DNA from: an uncultured Eubacteriales bacterium
GTDB taxonomy: Bacteria; Bacillota; Clostridia; Oscillospirales; Acutalibacteraceae
Reading direction: 5' to 3'
Length of the DNA: 5,682 nt
Assembly: GCA_934444895.1 (NCBI GenBank)
Contig: CAKSDA010000098.1
Coordinates: forward strand, 1 to 5,682
Shown here: piece after piece, positions 1-4,445 of the stretch
How the letters are laid out: each line of letters begins with the position of its first letter
Numbering within the stretch: the stretch's first letter is position 1
Position numbers and translations under genes: made by a program
Notes under the pieces: generated by a model
Databases searched by the model: none
What the model saw: only the letters and a program-made list of their open reading frames with translations
What the model was told of the DNA's origin: nothing

Positions 1-54
1 ACTACATCCGACAAGCAATAATAACAAAAGCATCAATACCAGTATCTTTTTCAT
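1..54 (-). CDS. Lipoprotein, N-terminal fragment (signal peptide and lipobox only)
   Basis: This is the beginning of a minus-strand gene that runs off the left edge. The 18 visible residues are MKKILVLMLLLLLLVGCS: a short Lys-rich n-region, a Leu-rich hydrophobic core and a lipobox L-V-G-C, with the lipidated cysteine at residue 17. That is a type II signal peptide, so the product is exported, diacylglyceryl-modified, cut before Cys17 and anchored to the outer face of the membrane. A ribosome binding site reading AAGGAG (63-68) lies 8 nt before the ATG, which fixes the start. The mature domain is outside the window, so its function is unknown. A candidate promoter (225-253) and a structured leader lie upstream. 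The signal peptide is clear; the role cannot be stated. Confidence 0.85.
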   Translation of the reverse strand, partial: MKKILVLMLLLLLLVGCS

Positions 55-101
55 CACTTTTACTCCTTAAAAGTGTTTATACTTGTGCAGTTAGTATTCC
101 G

Positions 102-167
102 AAAGGTATAAGCAGATGTATGATACATATAGTAATTAGCATCGTTTAACCCTATCTGCCTACCTTT
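102..167 (-). ncRNA. Imperfect long hairpin in the lipoprotein gene leader
   Basis: Read on the minus strand, three stacked helices form. A 7-bp outer helix pairs 161-167 with 102-108. A 6-bp helix pairs 154-159 with 112-117. A 5-bp inner helix pairs 139-143 with 122-126 and contains one G-U pair. On the opposite strand that G-U pair would be an A-C mismatch, which favours a minus-strand RNA. The hairpin ends about 35 nt before the lipoprotein ribosome binding site. I compared it from memory with c-di-GMP, c-di-AMP, purine, SAM and preQ1 riboswitches and did not recognise a match. Confidence 0.45.
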
Positions 168-189
168 GTATTATTTTTTAAAGCCAAAC

Positions 190-217
190 GGCGGGCGAGG
201 AGCATTCCTCGCCCGCC
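190..217 (-). terminator. 12-bp GC-rich hairpin: terminator or 5'-end hairpin
   Basis: A perfect 12-bp stem (190-201 with 206-217) closes a 4-nt loop. On the minus strand it is followed by GTTTGGCTTT, only a moderate U-tract, so termination of the DUF4177 transcript is possible but not classic. The candidate promoter at 225-253 would start transcription at about 217-219, so the same hairpin may instead be the first structure of the lipoprotein mRNA. It could then act as a 5' stabiliser or early pause/attenuator. Confidence 0.55.
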
Positions 218-224
218 TGTTCAT

Positions 225-253
225 ATAATACAGCATTTTACATTTTTTGTCAA
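225..253 (-). promoter_or_regulatory. Sigma-A promoter for the lipoprotein gene
   Basis: On the minus strand a perfect -35 TTGACA (248-253) is followed, after exactly 17 bp, by -10 TATTAT (225-230), one mismatch from consensus. The predicted start is about 217-219, giving a leader of roughly 165 nt before the lipoprotein ATG. Confidence 0.65.
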
Positions 254-355
254 CGAATTCATTTTAAGCATTAACATTGACATTCATTTTAAAGAATGAT
301 TTCTGCTCGTTTTGGATAATGCAGGAGCAAAACTCATAATTTTTACAGTTCACCT

Positions 356-371
356 TTAACACTAGTGTTAA
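356..371. repeat. 16-bp perfect palindrome
   Basis: TTAACACTAGTGTTAA is perfectly self-complementary without a spacer. It lies 34 bp beyond the DUF4177 stop codon and about 100 bp upstream of the lipoprotein promoter. A second small inverted repeat (GCGGT/ACCGC, 388-405) directly abuts the stop codon. Neither has a U-tract, so they are not convincing terminators. An operator is possible. Confidence 0.4.
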
Positions 372-405
372 GGAACTTGAACCAGCCGCGGTTTACGTTT
401 ACCGC

Positions 406-660
406 TTAAATAACCTTTTCAAAAACCATGGTTGCCTGAATACGATCTCCTCCGAGAAGTCCTTTGCTTCCACCGGTAGATGTGGCAATTGTATGTAACC
501 TGTAGCCTTTGCTTGCCTGGTCATTTATGCATTTTTCAAGTGCGGACAAATTTCCGGATCCTGTTCCCAGAAATTTTTCTTTCAGTGTAACCTGCAAAAC
601 AACATACTGAAAATCGTGACCGGATGCGGTTGAAAATGTTGACTTATCAGAATAATCCAT
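406..660 (-). CDS. DUF4177 domain small protein
   Basis: An 84-residue soluble protein without a signal peptide or membrane segment. From about residue 17 to the end it matches the DUF4177 pattern: an opening strand FQYVVLQVTL, a helix beginning near LSALEKCINDQASKGYRL (a variant of the family's 'lN..a.eGw.l' motif) and a closing strand ATMVFEKV in place of the usual 'vvFkR'. The family consists of short stand-alone domains of unknown function, so no reaction is assigned. A Ser/Gly-rich loop (residues 60-70) sits between the last two strands. The start is supported by GGAGGA (669-674), 8 nt before ATG. It has its own near-ideal promoter (697-725), implying high constitutive expression. The upstream GNAT gene shows no clear terminator, so readthrough is possible. 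Confidence 0.75.
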   Translation of the reverse strand: MDYSDKSTFSTASGHDFQYVVLQVTLKEKFLGTGSGNLSALEKCINDQASKGYRLHTIATSTGGSKGLLGGDRIQATMVFEKVI

Positions 661-696
661 AATATTCTTCCTCCAAAAAAAGATTTTATATTACAA

Positions 697-725
697 ATTA
701 TACCATACTAAGAAAGTTATGTCAA
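697..725 (-). promoter_or_regulatory. Consensus sigma-A promoter of the DUF4177 gene
   Basis: Minus strand: TTGACA (720-725), a 17-bp spacer, then TATAAT (697-702), with an extended -10 TGG directly before it. Both hexamers are perfect. The predicted start is near 690, giving a short 5' UTR of about 30 nt that carries GGAGGA. Confidence 0.85.
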
Positions 726-803
726 TCAAGCATTTGTACTTGTCCTGCCACAATTTGCTTTTGTACTTTTGCTGTTTGCTTTTACAATCGCCAGCCGGCA
801 AAA

Positions 804-1331
804 TCAAAAAGCGTCCTTCATAACCCTGTTCTTTAAATACCCATAAAAATTTATGTAGTCCCGCTCAGATATCTTCCCCGGATATGACATTATAATAAGT
901 TCCTGCTCCTTGTCCGAAGGGTGATAAAGAGGTTGAATATGTAAATAGGAATTTTCCGTAAATCCGCAACGCTCATAAAAGCCTTTTCTTCTAGCAGATA
1001 TATTATCCTGCGGTAAATCAATCTCAAGTATGATCTTTTTATTTTTCCCCTGCAAAAGATTTAAAACCCTGCTTCCGTAGTGTTTATTTCGCATTTCCGG
1101 ATGGATAAAAAAGTGCTCAATATAAATAAAACTATCGGTTTCCCAAAACAAAACTGCTCCTATAAAAACTTGACTGTCATATATAAGACAAAAATTATAA
1201 TCATTGCACAGCATTATTTTACTCTGTGCCGCCTCACTCCGCCTTTCACAATATGGAAAGCTTGCTTTATATAATTCAAGAGTCTTGCGGTACATCGGGT
1301 GAAGTTCGCTGAAAACGCGCTCAAGCCTCAT
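804..1331 (-). CDS. GNAT family N-acetyltransferase
   Basis: A 175-residue cytoplasmic protein with the GNAT fold, which transfers an acetyl group from acetyl-CoA to an amine; the substrate cannot be read from sequence. Motif A is visible at residues 71-93 (IEHFFIHPEMRNKHYGSRVL), with the acetyl-CoA loop RNKHYGS. The usual R/Q-x-x-G-x-G/A has His at position 84 instead of the first Gly. Motif B follows at 104-124, ending in ARRKGFYERCGF, the usual helix and Tyr/Gly-Phe. The N-terminal helices FSELHPMYRKTLELYKASFP and strand FCLIYDSQVFIGAVLF fit the start of the fold. The start is set by AAGGAGG (1338-1344), 6 nt upstream. A promoter lies at 1375-1404. No strong terminator follows the stop codon. 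The family call is firm; a more exact function is unknown. Confidence 0.88.
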   Translation of the reverse strand: MRLERVFSELHPMYRKTLELYKASFPYCERRSEAAQSKIMLCNDYNFCLIYDSQVFIGAVLFWETDSFIYIEHFFIHPEMRNKHYGSRVLNLLQGKNKKIILEIDLPQDNISARRKGFYERCGFTENSYLHIQPLYHPSDKEQELIIMSYPGKISERDYINFYGYLKNRVMKDAF

Positions 1332-1374
1332 TTGGCTCCTCCTTTGACTTTTCTACATCCTAAATATTTCCAAA

Positions 1375-1404
1375 ATTATACCACAATCAAATGATTTTGG
1401 TCAA
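1375..1404 (-). promoter_or_regulatory. Promoter of the GNAT gene
   Basis: Minus strand: TTGACC (1399-1404), an 18-bp spacer, then perfect TATAAT (1375-1380) preceded by an extended -10 TGG. Two short inverted repeats overlap it: AATCA/TGATT (1385-1396) in the spacer and TTGGT/ACCAA (1397-1415) over the -35. They could be operator sites but are too short to claim. Confidence 0.7.
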
Positions 1405-1584
1405 TACTGTACCAATTTTATATTTTAATACTGCACACGATGAATGTAAAAAAACATGGCAAAGCCTTCATTAACAGCTTTAAGGCATTAGAACATTTCC
1501 CCCTATTAGTATTTATTTTTCTTTGTTTTCATGTCCTATTTAAATTTTTATAACTGTTTGCCGCATATAAAGAACTTTCCGCAA

Positions 1585-1612
1585 TAAAAAGGCTGCAAAT
1601 ATAGAATGCAGC
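1585..1612 (-). terminator. Weak secondary minus-strand terminator
   Basis: A 6-bp stem, GCTGCA/TGCAGC (1592-1597 with 1607-1612), closes a 9-nt loop. On the minus strand CTTTTTATT follows. It may act as a backup terminator behind hsp20. The stem is short. Confidence 0.35.
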
Positions 1613-1662
1613 TGCAATTAAATAATAAAACTATATTTAAAATTTCCACTAAAACTGCAACC

Positions 1663-1716
1663 AAAAACCAAATTTTCAACAAAAAATTAAATTTCAACTA
1701 AAAATTGAATTTCAAC
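1663..1716. repeat. Three tandem 18-bp imperfect repeats
   Basis: Units 1663-1680, 1681-1698 and 1699-1716 each end in TTTCAAC or TTTTCAAC and start with an A-rich run. They directly precede the A-run of the hsp20 terminator. Their function is unknown; slippage-generated AT-rich DNA is the simplest reading. Confidence 0.55.
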
Positions 1717-1757
1717 AAAAAAAGCAGCCGCAGGGTCTTCCCTGTGGTTGCTTTTTT
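1717..1757. terminator. Bidirectional intrinsic terminator behind hsp20
   Basis: A 12-bp stem (1724-1735 with 1740-1751) and a 4-nt loop TCTT are flanked by A7 on the left and T6 on the right, so each strand has a U-tract. It lies 35-70 nt beyond the hsp20 stop codon and should end that minus-strand transcript. On the plus strand two G-U pairs keep the stem unbroken. On the minus strand the same positions are A-C mismatches, so the fold is better for plus-strand RNA. Confidence 0.8.
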
Positions 1758-1791
1758 GTCTTAAAAACACATATTTCAAAAGACATAAATC

Positions 1792-2250
1792 TTATTCAAT
1801 TTCAAGATGTTTGGTGTCCGGAGCCTTTTCTTCCTTTTTAGGAAGTTTTAATTCCAAAACGCCGTTATTATATTTTGCCTTAATATCCTCTGTTTTAATG
1901 CCTGAAACATCAAACTGACGGGTGTATGAACCGTATGAACGCTCAACGCGCAAAACCTTGTTCTTTTTATCCTTGTCTTCAACCTTTGAATGCCTTTCGG
2001 CAGTAACGGTGAGAACATCGCCTGAAATATCAAGCTTTATATCCTTCTTATCAAATCCCGGTAAATCCGCTTCCAACAAATAATGGTCGCCTTCGTCGGT
2101 TACATCGGTTTTGAATTCCGCAAGTTCCTTATTACCGAAAAACGATCCAAACGGATTTGCAAAAAATGTTTTTTCAAATTCTTCCATGTCGCGGAATGGG
2201 TTGTATGTGTTAACCTGATGATTATTATTTCTGCGAGTAAGTTCAAACAT
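1792..2250 (-). CDS. hsp20: Hsp20 family small heat-shock protein
   Basis: A 152-residue alpha-crystallin-type chaperone, an ATP-independent holdase that binds unfolding proteins in the cytoplasm for later refolding. The N-terminal arm (1-45) is Phe/Asn-rich (FFANPFGSFFGN). The alpha-crystallin domain runs from about 46 to 138, with the conserved ADLPGF (61-66) and the closing NGVLELKLPK (129-138; family G-V-L-x4-P-K). The C-terminal anchor that docks into neighbouring subunits is L-E-I at 149-151, the family I/V-x-I/V motif. A TTG 15 nt upstream could extend the frame, but GGAGG (2259-2263) lies inside that extension and sits 8 nt before the ATG at 2250, so 2250 is the start. A CIRCE and a long folded leader lie upstream. 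It is transcribed alone and ends at the 1717-1757 terminator. Confidence 0.95.
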   Translation of the reverse strand: MFELTRRNNNHQVNTYNPFRDMEEFEKTFFANPFGSFFGNKELAEFKTDVTDEGDHYLLEADLPGFDKKDIKLDISGDVLTVTAERHSKVEDKDKKNKVLRVERSYGSYTRQFDVSGIKTEDIKAKYNNGVLELKLPKKEEKAPDTKHLEIE

Positions 2251-2300
2251 AATAAATACCTCCAAATAAAATGCTTGTTTTGCCGACTTTTAAAATTTGT

Positions 2301-2388
2301 AAACGGCATCGGCACTCGCCGGTTTGTTCTGACAGGTCCTGCTATCAGGAGCCTATCCCTGCTTGCCTAACCACCACATTGGTTGTCA
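2301..2388 (-). ncRNA. Structured RNA domain in the hsp20 leader
   Basis: On the minus strand several helices fit together. Closing helix P1 pairs 2384-2388 with 2330-2334 (TGACA/TGTCA). It encloses hairpin P2 (ACCA/TGGT, 2370-2383) and hairpin P3 (GG-C-TCCTG/CAGGACC, 2335-2353, 7 bp with one bulged C), and P3 abuts P1 directly. A fourth hairpin pairs 2318-2325 with 2301-2307 (7 bp, one bulge, 10-nt loop). An alternative helix GCCG/CGGC could pair 2304-2307 with 2282-2285. The domain is GC-richer than its surroundings and lies inside the predicted hsp20 transcript. It might belong to a known class such as the raiA-motif RNAs, but I cannot confirm that. Confidence 0.5.
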
Positions 2389-2445
2389 TCCCTTTTTTAT
2401 TTTTTCTCTGTTCCTTTTGAACAATTATATTGTATCCCTGCTTTT

Positions 2446-2474
2446 AATATATTTTGTTACACAAATGTGAACAA
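2446..2474 (-). promoter_or_regulatory. Candidate hsp20 promoter
   Basis: Minus strand: -35-like TTGTTC (2469-2474, only 3 of 6 matches), 17 bp, then TATATT (2446-2451, 5 of 6). It lies about 10 bp downstream of the CIRCE, so HrcA binding would crowd the polymerase. A TATAAT at 2424-2429 lacks any -35 at proper spacing. The predicted leader is about 190 nt. Confidence 0.4.
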
Positions 2475-2481
2475 ATTGTAA

Positions 2482-2514
2482 AAATTAGCACTCTCGACTA
2501 GAGAGTGCTAATTT
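2482..2514 (-). promoter_or_regulatory. CIRCE operator (HrcA site), also terminator-like for the preceding gene
   Basis: The core at 2485-2511 is the exact consensus TTAGCACTC-N9-GAGTGCTAA, bound by the heat-shock repressor HrcA. The only suitable downstream gene is hsp20, since no plus-strand gene follows. The inverted repeat is longer than a CIRCE needs: 14 bp of pairing (2482-2495 with 2501-2514) with a 5-nt loop. On the minus strand TTTTACAATTT follows the stem. The hairpin begins 19 nt beyond the YabE-like stop codon, exactly where its terminator should be, so the element may serve both roles. Confidence 0.93.
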
Positions 2515-2533
2515 GATTTGTTACTGTTGGATT

Positions 2534-3595
2534 TTAATTTAGTATATATATTTCAACTTCTCTTACACCGAAATTTCTACATTCCTGTTCAGTGCTGAAA
2601 TAAAGATCAACACCGGTTGGGTGCTTTTTTATAAAACCGCCGGTATCTGCGGCAATTGCATACCCATAAATATATTTACCGTCTTTAGATCTTATAAACA
2701 TTCTGGTTCCGTAAGGGATAACTTTTGGGTTAACAGCTATATATCCGGGCTTTGGCTTAACACCTGTAGCGCACCTTCCGGACGCACTTGTATAGGCCGT
2801 TGCTCTTGCAGTACGAAACTTTTTGTATGAAGCCGGTATACCCTTTTGCGTCATCGCAAAATCGACTGAAGGCGTAAGCACGGAAATTGTCTGAATAGCG
2901 TTATATGAATTTATCTTGCTTTCCTTTTTGTTCCCCTTAGTTCCTATTATAATTCTCTTGTCTACAGGATTTTTTGTAACAACCGAAGATACTATATTGC
3001 TTGAAACCGTTTTTCCGTTTTCAACTTTTTGAGTAAGGGTGACTGTTTTTACTCCTTCAACACCGCCGGTGATTTTTTTCTCACCTGCCGGTATTTTATC
3101 AGAATATCCGGTAATTGTGCTAAACGGAATGGTCTCGTTGTATGAAACCGTTTTGTAATCCACGCATACGATATCTATATAACTTTCACCGGTTAAAACC
3201 TCATTCATATCCTTATTGCAAACATCATGTTCACCTAAAACAATTCCGGCAGACTTTAAAATTTCGGAAACCGTATTTTTTGTAGATGTAATATCAAACT
3301 CATCGTTATTCATAGTAACATGAACTTTAAAGCCGCGATTTATTGTAATTATTTTTTCATTTGCGCTTAGAGTAGCTGTTACCTCGTCTATATCGGCCGG
3401 AATGAGACCGACATCGTTTAATATTTCATCTACCGTATTGCCGTATGTTTTAAATTCTGAAGTTTTACCGTTATCATTAATTGTTACCGTATTCAAGGAA
3501 TCAGCAGCGGCATAAGCAACAACGGCTGTTACCGTGGCTATTACCAAAGATAAGGCAATTGCGCACTTGATAACAATGCTTTTGTTAAACCTCAT
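2534..3595 (-). CDS. YabE-like secreted cell-wall protein (DUF348 x2, G5, 3D domain)
   Basis: A 353-residue exported protein. Residues 1-31 are a signal peptide or membrane anchor: MRFNK, a hydrophobic stretch about 8-28, then AYAAADS. Two DUF348 ubiquitin-like repeats follow (about 36-82 and 91-137, each with the TVDEIL/TVSEIL core), then a G5 domain (about 144-220; TLTQKVENGKTVSSN) and a C-terminal 3D domain (about 263-352). The 3D domain is a double-psi beta-barrel related to the MltA/RlpA lytic-transglycosylase fold, with AYTSASGRCATG, IPYGTRMFI, AADTGG (Asp317) and GVDLYF (Asp330). The first of the three name-giving Asp residues is Asn289 here (AVNP). The architecture resembles B. subtilis YabE and resuscitation-promoting factors, so a role in peptidoglycan remodelling is likely; the exact cut is unproven. 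AAGGAG (3603-3608), 7 nt upstream, fixes the start. A long leader and a promoter at 3822-3850 precede it. Confidence 0.9.
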   Translation of the reverse strand: MRFNKSIVIKCAIALSLVIATVTAVVAYAAADSLNTVTINDNGKTSEFKTYGNTVDEILNDVGLIPADIDEVTATLSANEKIITINRGFKVHVTMNNDEFDITSTKNTVSEILKSAGIVLGEHDVCNKDMNEVLTGESYIDIVCVDYKTVSYNETIPFSTITGYSDKIPAGEKKITGGVEGVKTVTLTQKVENGKTVSSNIVSSVVTKNPVDKRIIIGTKGNKKESKINSYNAIQTISVLTPSVDFAMTQKGIPASYKKFRTARATAYTSASGRCATGVKPKPGYIAVNPKVIPYGTRMFIRSKDGKYIYGYAIAADTGGFIKKHPTGVDLYFSTEQECRNFGVREVEIYILN

Positions 3596-3624
3596 TAAAA
3601 AACTCCTTTAAAAATTGCAACATT

Positions 3625-3666
3625 GGTATTAATCCAATAGTATTAAATTTAACAGCATTTAATACC
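3625..3666 (-). repeat. Inverted repeat close to the YabE-like start
   Basis: GGTATTAA (3625-3632) is the exact reverse complement of TTAATACC (3659-3666). In the minus-strand leader it would form an AT-rich 8-bp stem with a 26-nt loop, about 17 nt before the ribosome binding site. A shorter nested repeat, ATTGG/CCAAT, lies at 3622-3638. Confidence 0.4.
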
Positions 3667-3707
3667 TATATAAAACAAAGCTGCATATTAAGTGAAATAA
3701 TCCGTTA

Positions 3708-3779
3708 CGGTTTAATATCATATAACAAGGCGCTGCGCTTAGTAGACACAACACAAATATTAAACCGATCAAGCGGCAG
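3708..3779 (-). ncRNA. Interleaved helices in the YabE-like gene leader
   Basis: On the minus strand helix A pairs 3771-3779 (CTGCCGCTT) with 3733-3740 (AAGCGCAG): 8 bp with one bulged C. Helix B pairs 3757-3767 with 3708-3718 (CGGTTTAATAT and its exact complement): 11 bp, no mismatch. The order along the RNA is A, B, A', B', so they either form a pseudoknot or exclude each other. Both lie within the roughly 220-nt leader predicted from the promoter at 3822-3850. I do not recognise a riboswitch class. Confidence 0.45.
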
Positions 3780-3821
3780 ACGATAACATATATTCAGACA
3801 AATATCATTACCGTCCTGAAA

Positions 3822-3850
3822 AGTATATCCCCGTGAATCCTTTTAGTCAA
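3822..3850 (-). promoter_or_regulatory. Promoter of the YabE-like gene
   Basis: Minus strand: TTGACT (3845-3850), 17 bp, then TATACT (3822-3827). Each hexamer is one mismatch from consensus. The predicted start is near 3815, leaving a 220-nt leader. I found no better promoter closer to the gene. Confidence 0.6.
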
Positions 3851-4319
3851 GAAAATAAAGAGCGGTTTTAGTATGCAAAATAGCCAAACTTGCAATATAA
3901 AATGTTACAAAACCAGTGGTTACAAAGCTGTAACTATTTATTTTTATTACATTTTATTCCTAAAATAGTAATTTGTGTTCGTCATTATTCACAACGATTG
4001 TGAATAATATTGTCATAATCAAAGCATTTTTAGCTGTTTTACCGTTTTATGAAAGCAATAAATTCAAAAAAGTGGTGAACAACCTGTCCATTTTGCTTAA
4101 AAATTCACTTTTTTATTATAAAAACACAGTAAAAATTCCCCTTAAGTGGAGTGTTTCCATGTTTATTAAGTTTTATGCAATTTTTTCGGATTAAATTTCC
4201 ACATAATAATATGACAAAATTCTAACCTTTGTAACCCTATTGCTTTGTAAAAGCATAAAATAAAATATAAACAAAAATATTTATACTGATTAAATTTGTG
4301 TTTTAAGGGTAAAAATACT
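3851..4319. other. AT-rich intergenic region, no supported gene
   Basis: This stretch lies between the YabE-like promoter and the mazF promoter region. It contains short open frames without ribosome binding sites, which I do not call. It also has the 25-bp inverted repeat at 3984-4008, an AT-rich inverted repeat AAAAAAGTG/CACTTTTTT (4066-4074 with 4106-4114, 31-nt loop) and a small TGCTTT/AAAGCA repeat (4241-4255). No MazE-like antitoxin frame was found here on the plus strand. Confidence 0.5.
3984..4008. promoter_or_regulatory. 25-bp inverted repeat carrying two facing DnaA-box matches
   Basis: Perfect 11-bp arms flank a CGA centre: ATTATTCACAA-CGA-TTGTGAATAAT. Each arm contains an exact match to the DnaA-box consensus TTATNCACA (3985-3993 on plus, 3999-4007 on minus). 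It could be a repressor operator or a DnaA site. It lies 134 bp from the YabE-like promoter and about 310 bp from the mazF promoter region. Confidence 0.55.
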
Positions 4320-4348
4320 TTTACAGACACATTATGTGTTTGTAATTA
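4320..4348 (+). promoter_or_regulatory. Candidate mazF promoter with embedded palindrome
   Basis: TTTACA (4320-4325) and, 17 bp on, TAATTA (4343-4348), a poor -10 hexamer. The alternative -10 TATATT at 4352-4357 lacks a -35. Positions 4323-4343 form a 21-bp near-palindrome, ACAGACACAT-T-ATGTGTTTGT (one mismatch between arms), which fills the promoter spacer as an operator would. Confidence 0.4.
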
Positions 4349-4359
4349 CATTATATTTT

Positions 4360-4423
4360 GTGTTGCATTTGATAGGGACAAATTGCAGCTTACCCGGCAG
4401 TTCGTCCCTACCGAGTGCAACAC
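4360..4423 (+). ncRNA. Large three-part stem-loop in the mazF leader
   Basis: Helix 1 pairs GTGTTGCA (4360-4367) with TGCAACAC (4416-4423). After a 5x5 internal loop, helix 2 pairs TAGGGAC (4373-4379) with GTCCCTA (4404-4410). After a single A-C mismatch, helix 3 pairs AATTGC (4381-4386) with GCAGTT (4397-4402), one pair being U-G. A 10-nt loop, AGCTTACCCG, caps it. In total 21 pairs occur in 64 nt, ending 7 nt before the mazF ribosome binding site. It may be a regulatory leader or a small palindromic repeat. Confidence 0.65.
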
Positions 4424-4445
4424 TTCGCAGAAAGGAATGAAAAAT

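Larger units (their letters stand above)
1405..1723. other. AT-rich intergenic stretch; possible plus-strand promoter, no gene
   Basis: I see no convincing coding region here. It holds a possible plus-strand promoter (TTTTCA 1526-1531, 17 bp, TATAAC 1549-1554), a small minus-strand terminator-like hairpin (1592-1612 followed on that strand by CTTTTTATT) and an 18-bp tandem repeat (1663-1716). Confidence 0.5.

Noticed and set aside
55..219. c-di-GMP-I riboswitch before the lipoprotein gene
   Set aside because: The conserved GGCAAACC and ACGCAAAGC-type segments are absent.
1080..1274. Plus-strand open frame opposite the GNAT gene
   Set aside because: Lies wholly antisense to a clear GNAT coding region; no ribosome binding site.
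1663..1716. CRISPR-like array
   Set aside because: The units are directly adjacent, AT-rich and imperfect, with no spacers and no cas genes.
2251..2265. Longer hsp20 start at TTG 2265
   Set aside because: The ribosome binding site GGAGG lies inside this extension and serves the ATG at 2250.
2083..2370. Plus-strand open frame across the hsp20 start and leader
   Set aside because: Antisense to hsp20 and to the folded leader; its apparent order comes from the structured RNA on the other strand.
2345..2389. 14-codon upstream frame in the hsp20 leader
   Set aside because: The ATG at 2389 has no properly spaced ribosome binding site, and the stretch is better explained as folded RNA.
3596..3815. 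c-di-AMP (ydaO/yuaA) riboswitch before the YabE-like gene
   Set aside because: Expected from gene context, but I could not find its conserved sequence blocks.
3905..3950. Plus-strand terminator from GTTACA/TGTAAC
   Set aside because: Only a 6-bp AT-rich stem with a 19-nt loop, a loose T-rich tail and no gene upstream to terminate.
3973..4194. Plus-strand open frame of 73 codons in the AT-rich gap
   Set aside because: TTG start, no ribosome binding site, composition that follows the local AT bias, and it overlaps the inverted repeats.
4296..4445. N-terminal extension of MazF from a TTG at 4296
   Set aside because: It would translate the promoter palindrome and leader stem-loop; GTG at 4446 has proper ribosome binding site spacing and matches EndoA numbering.
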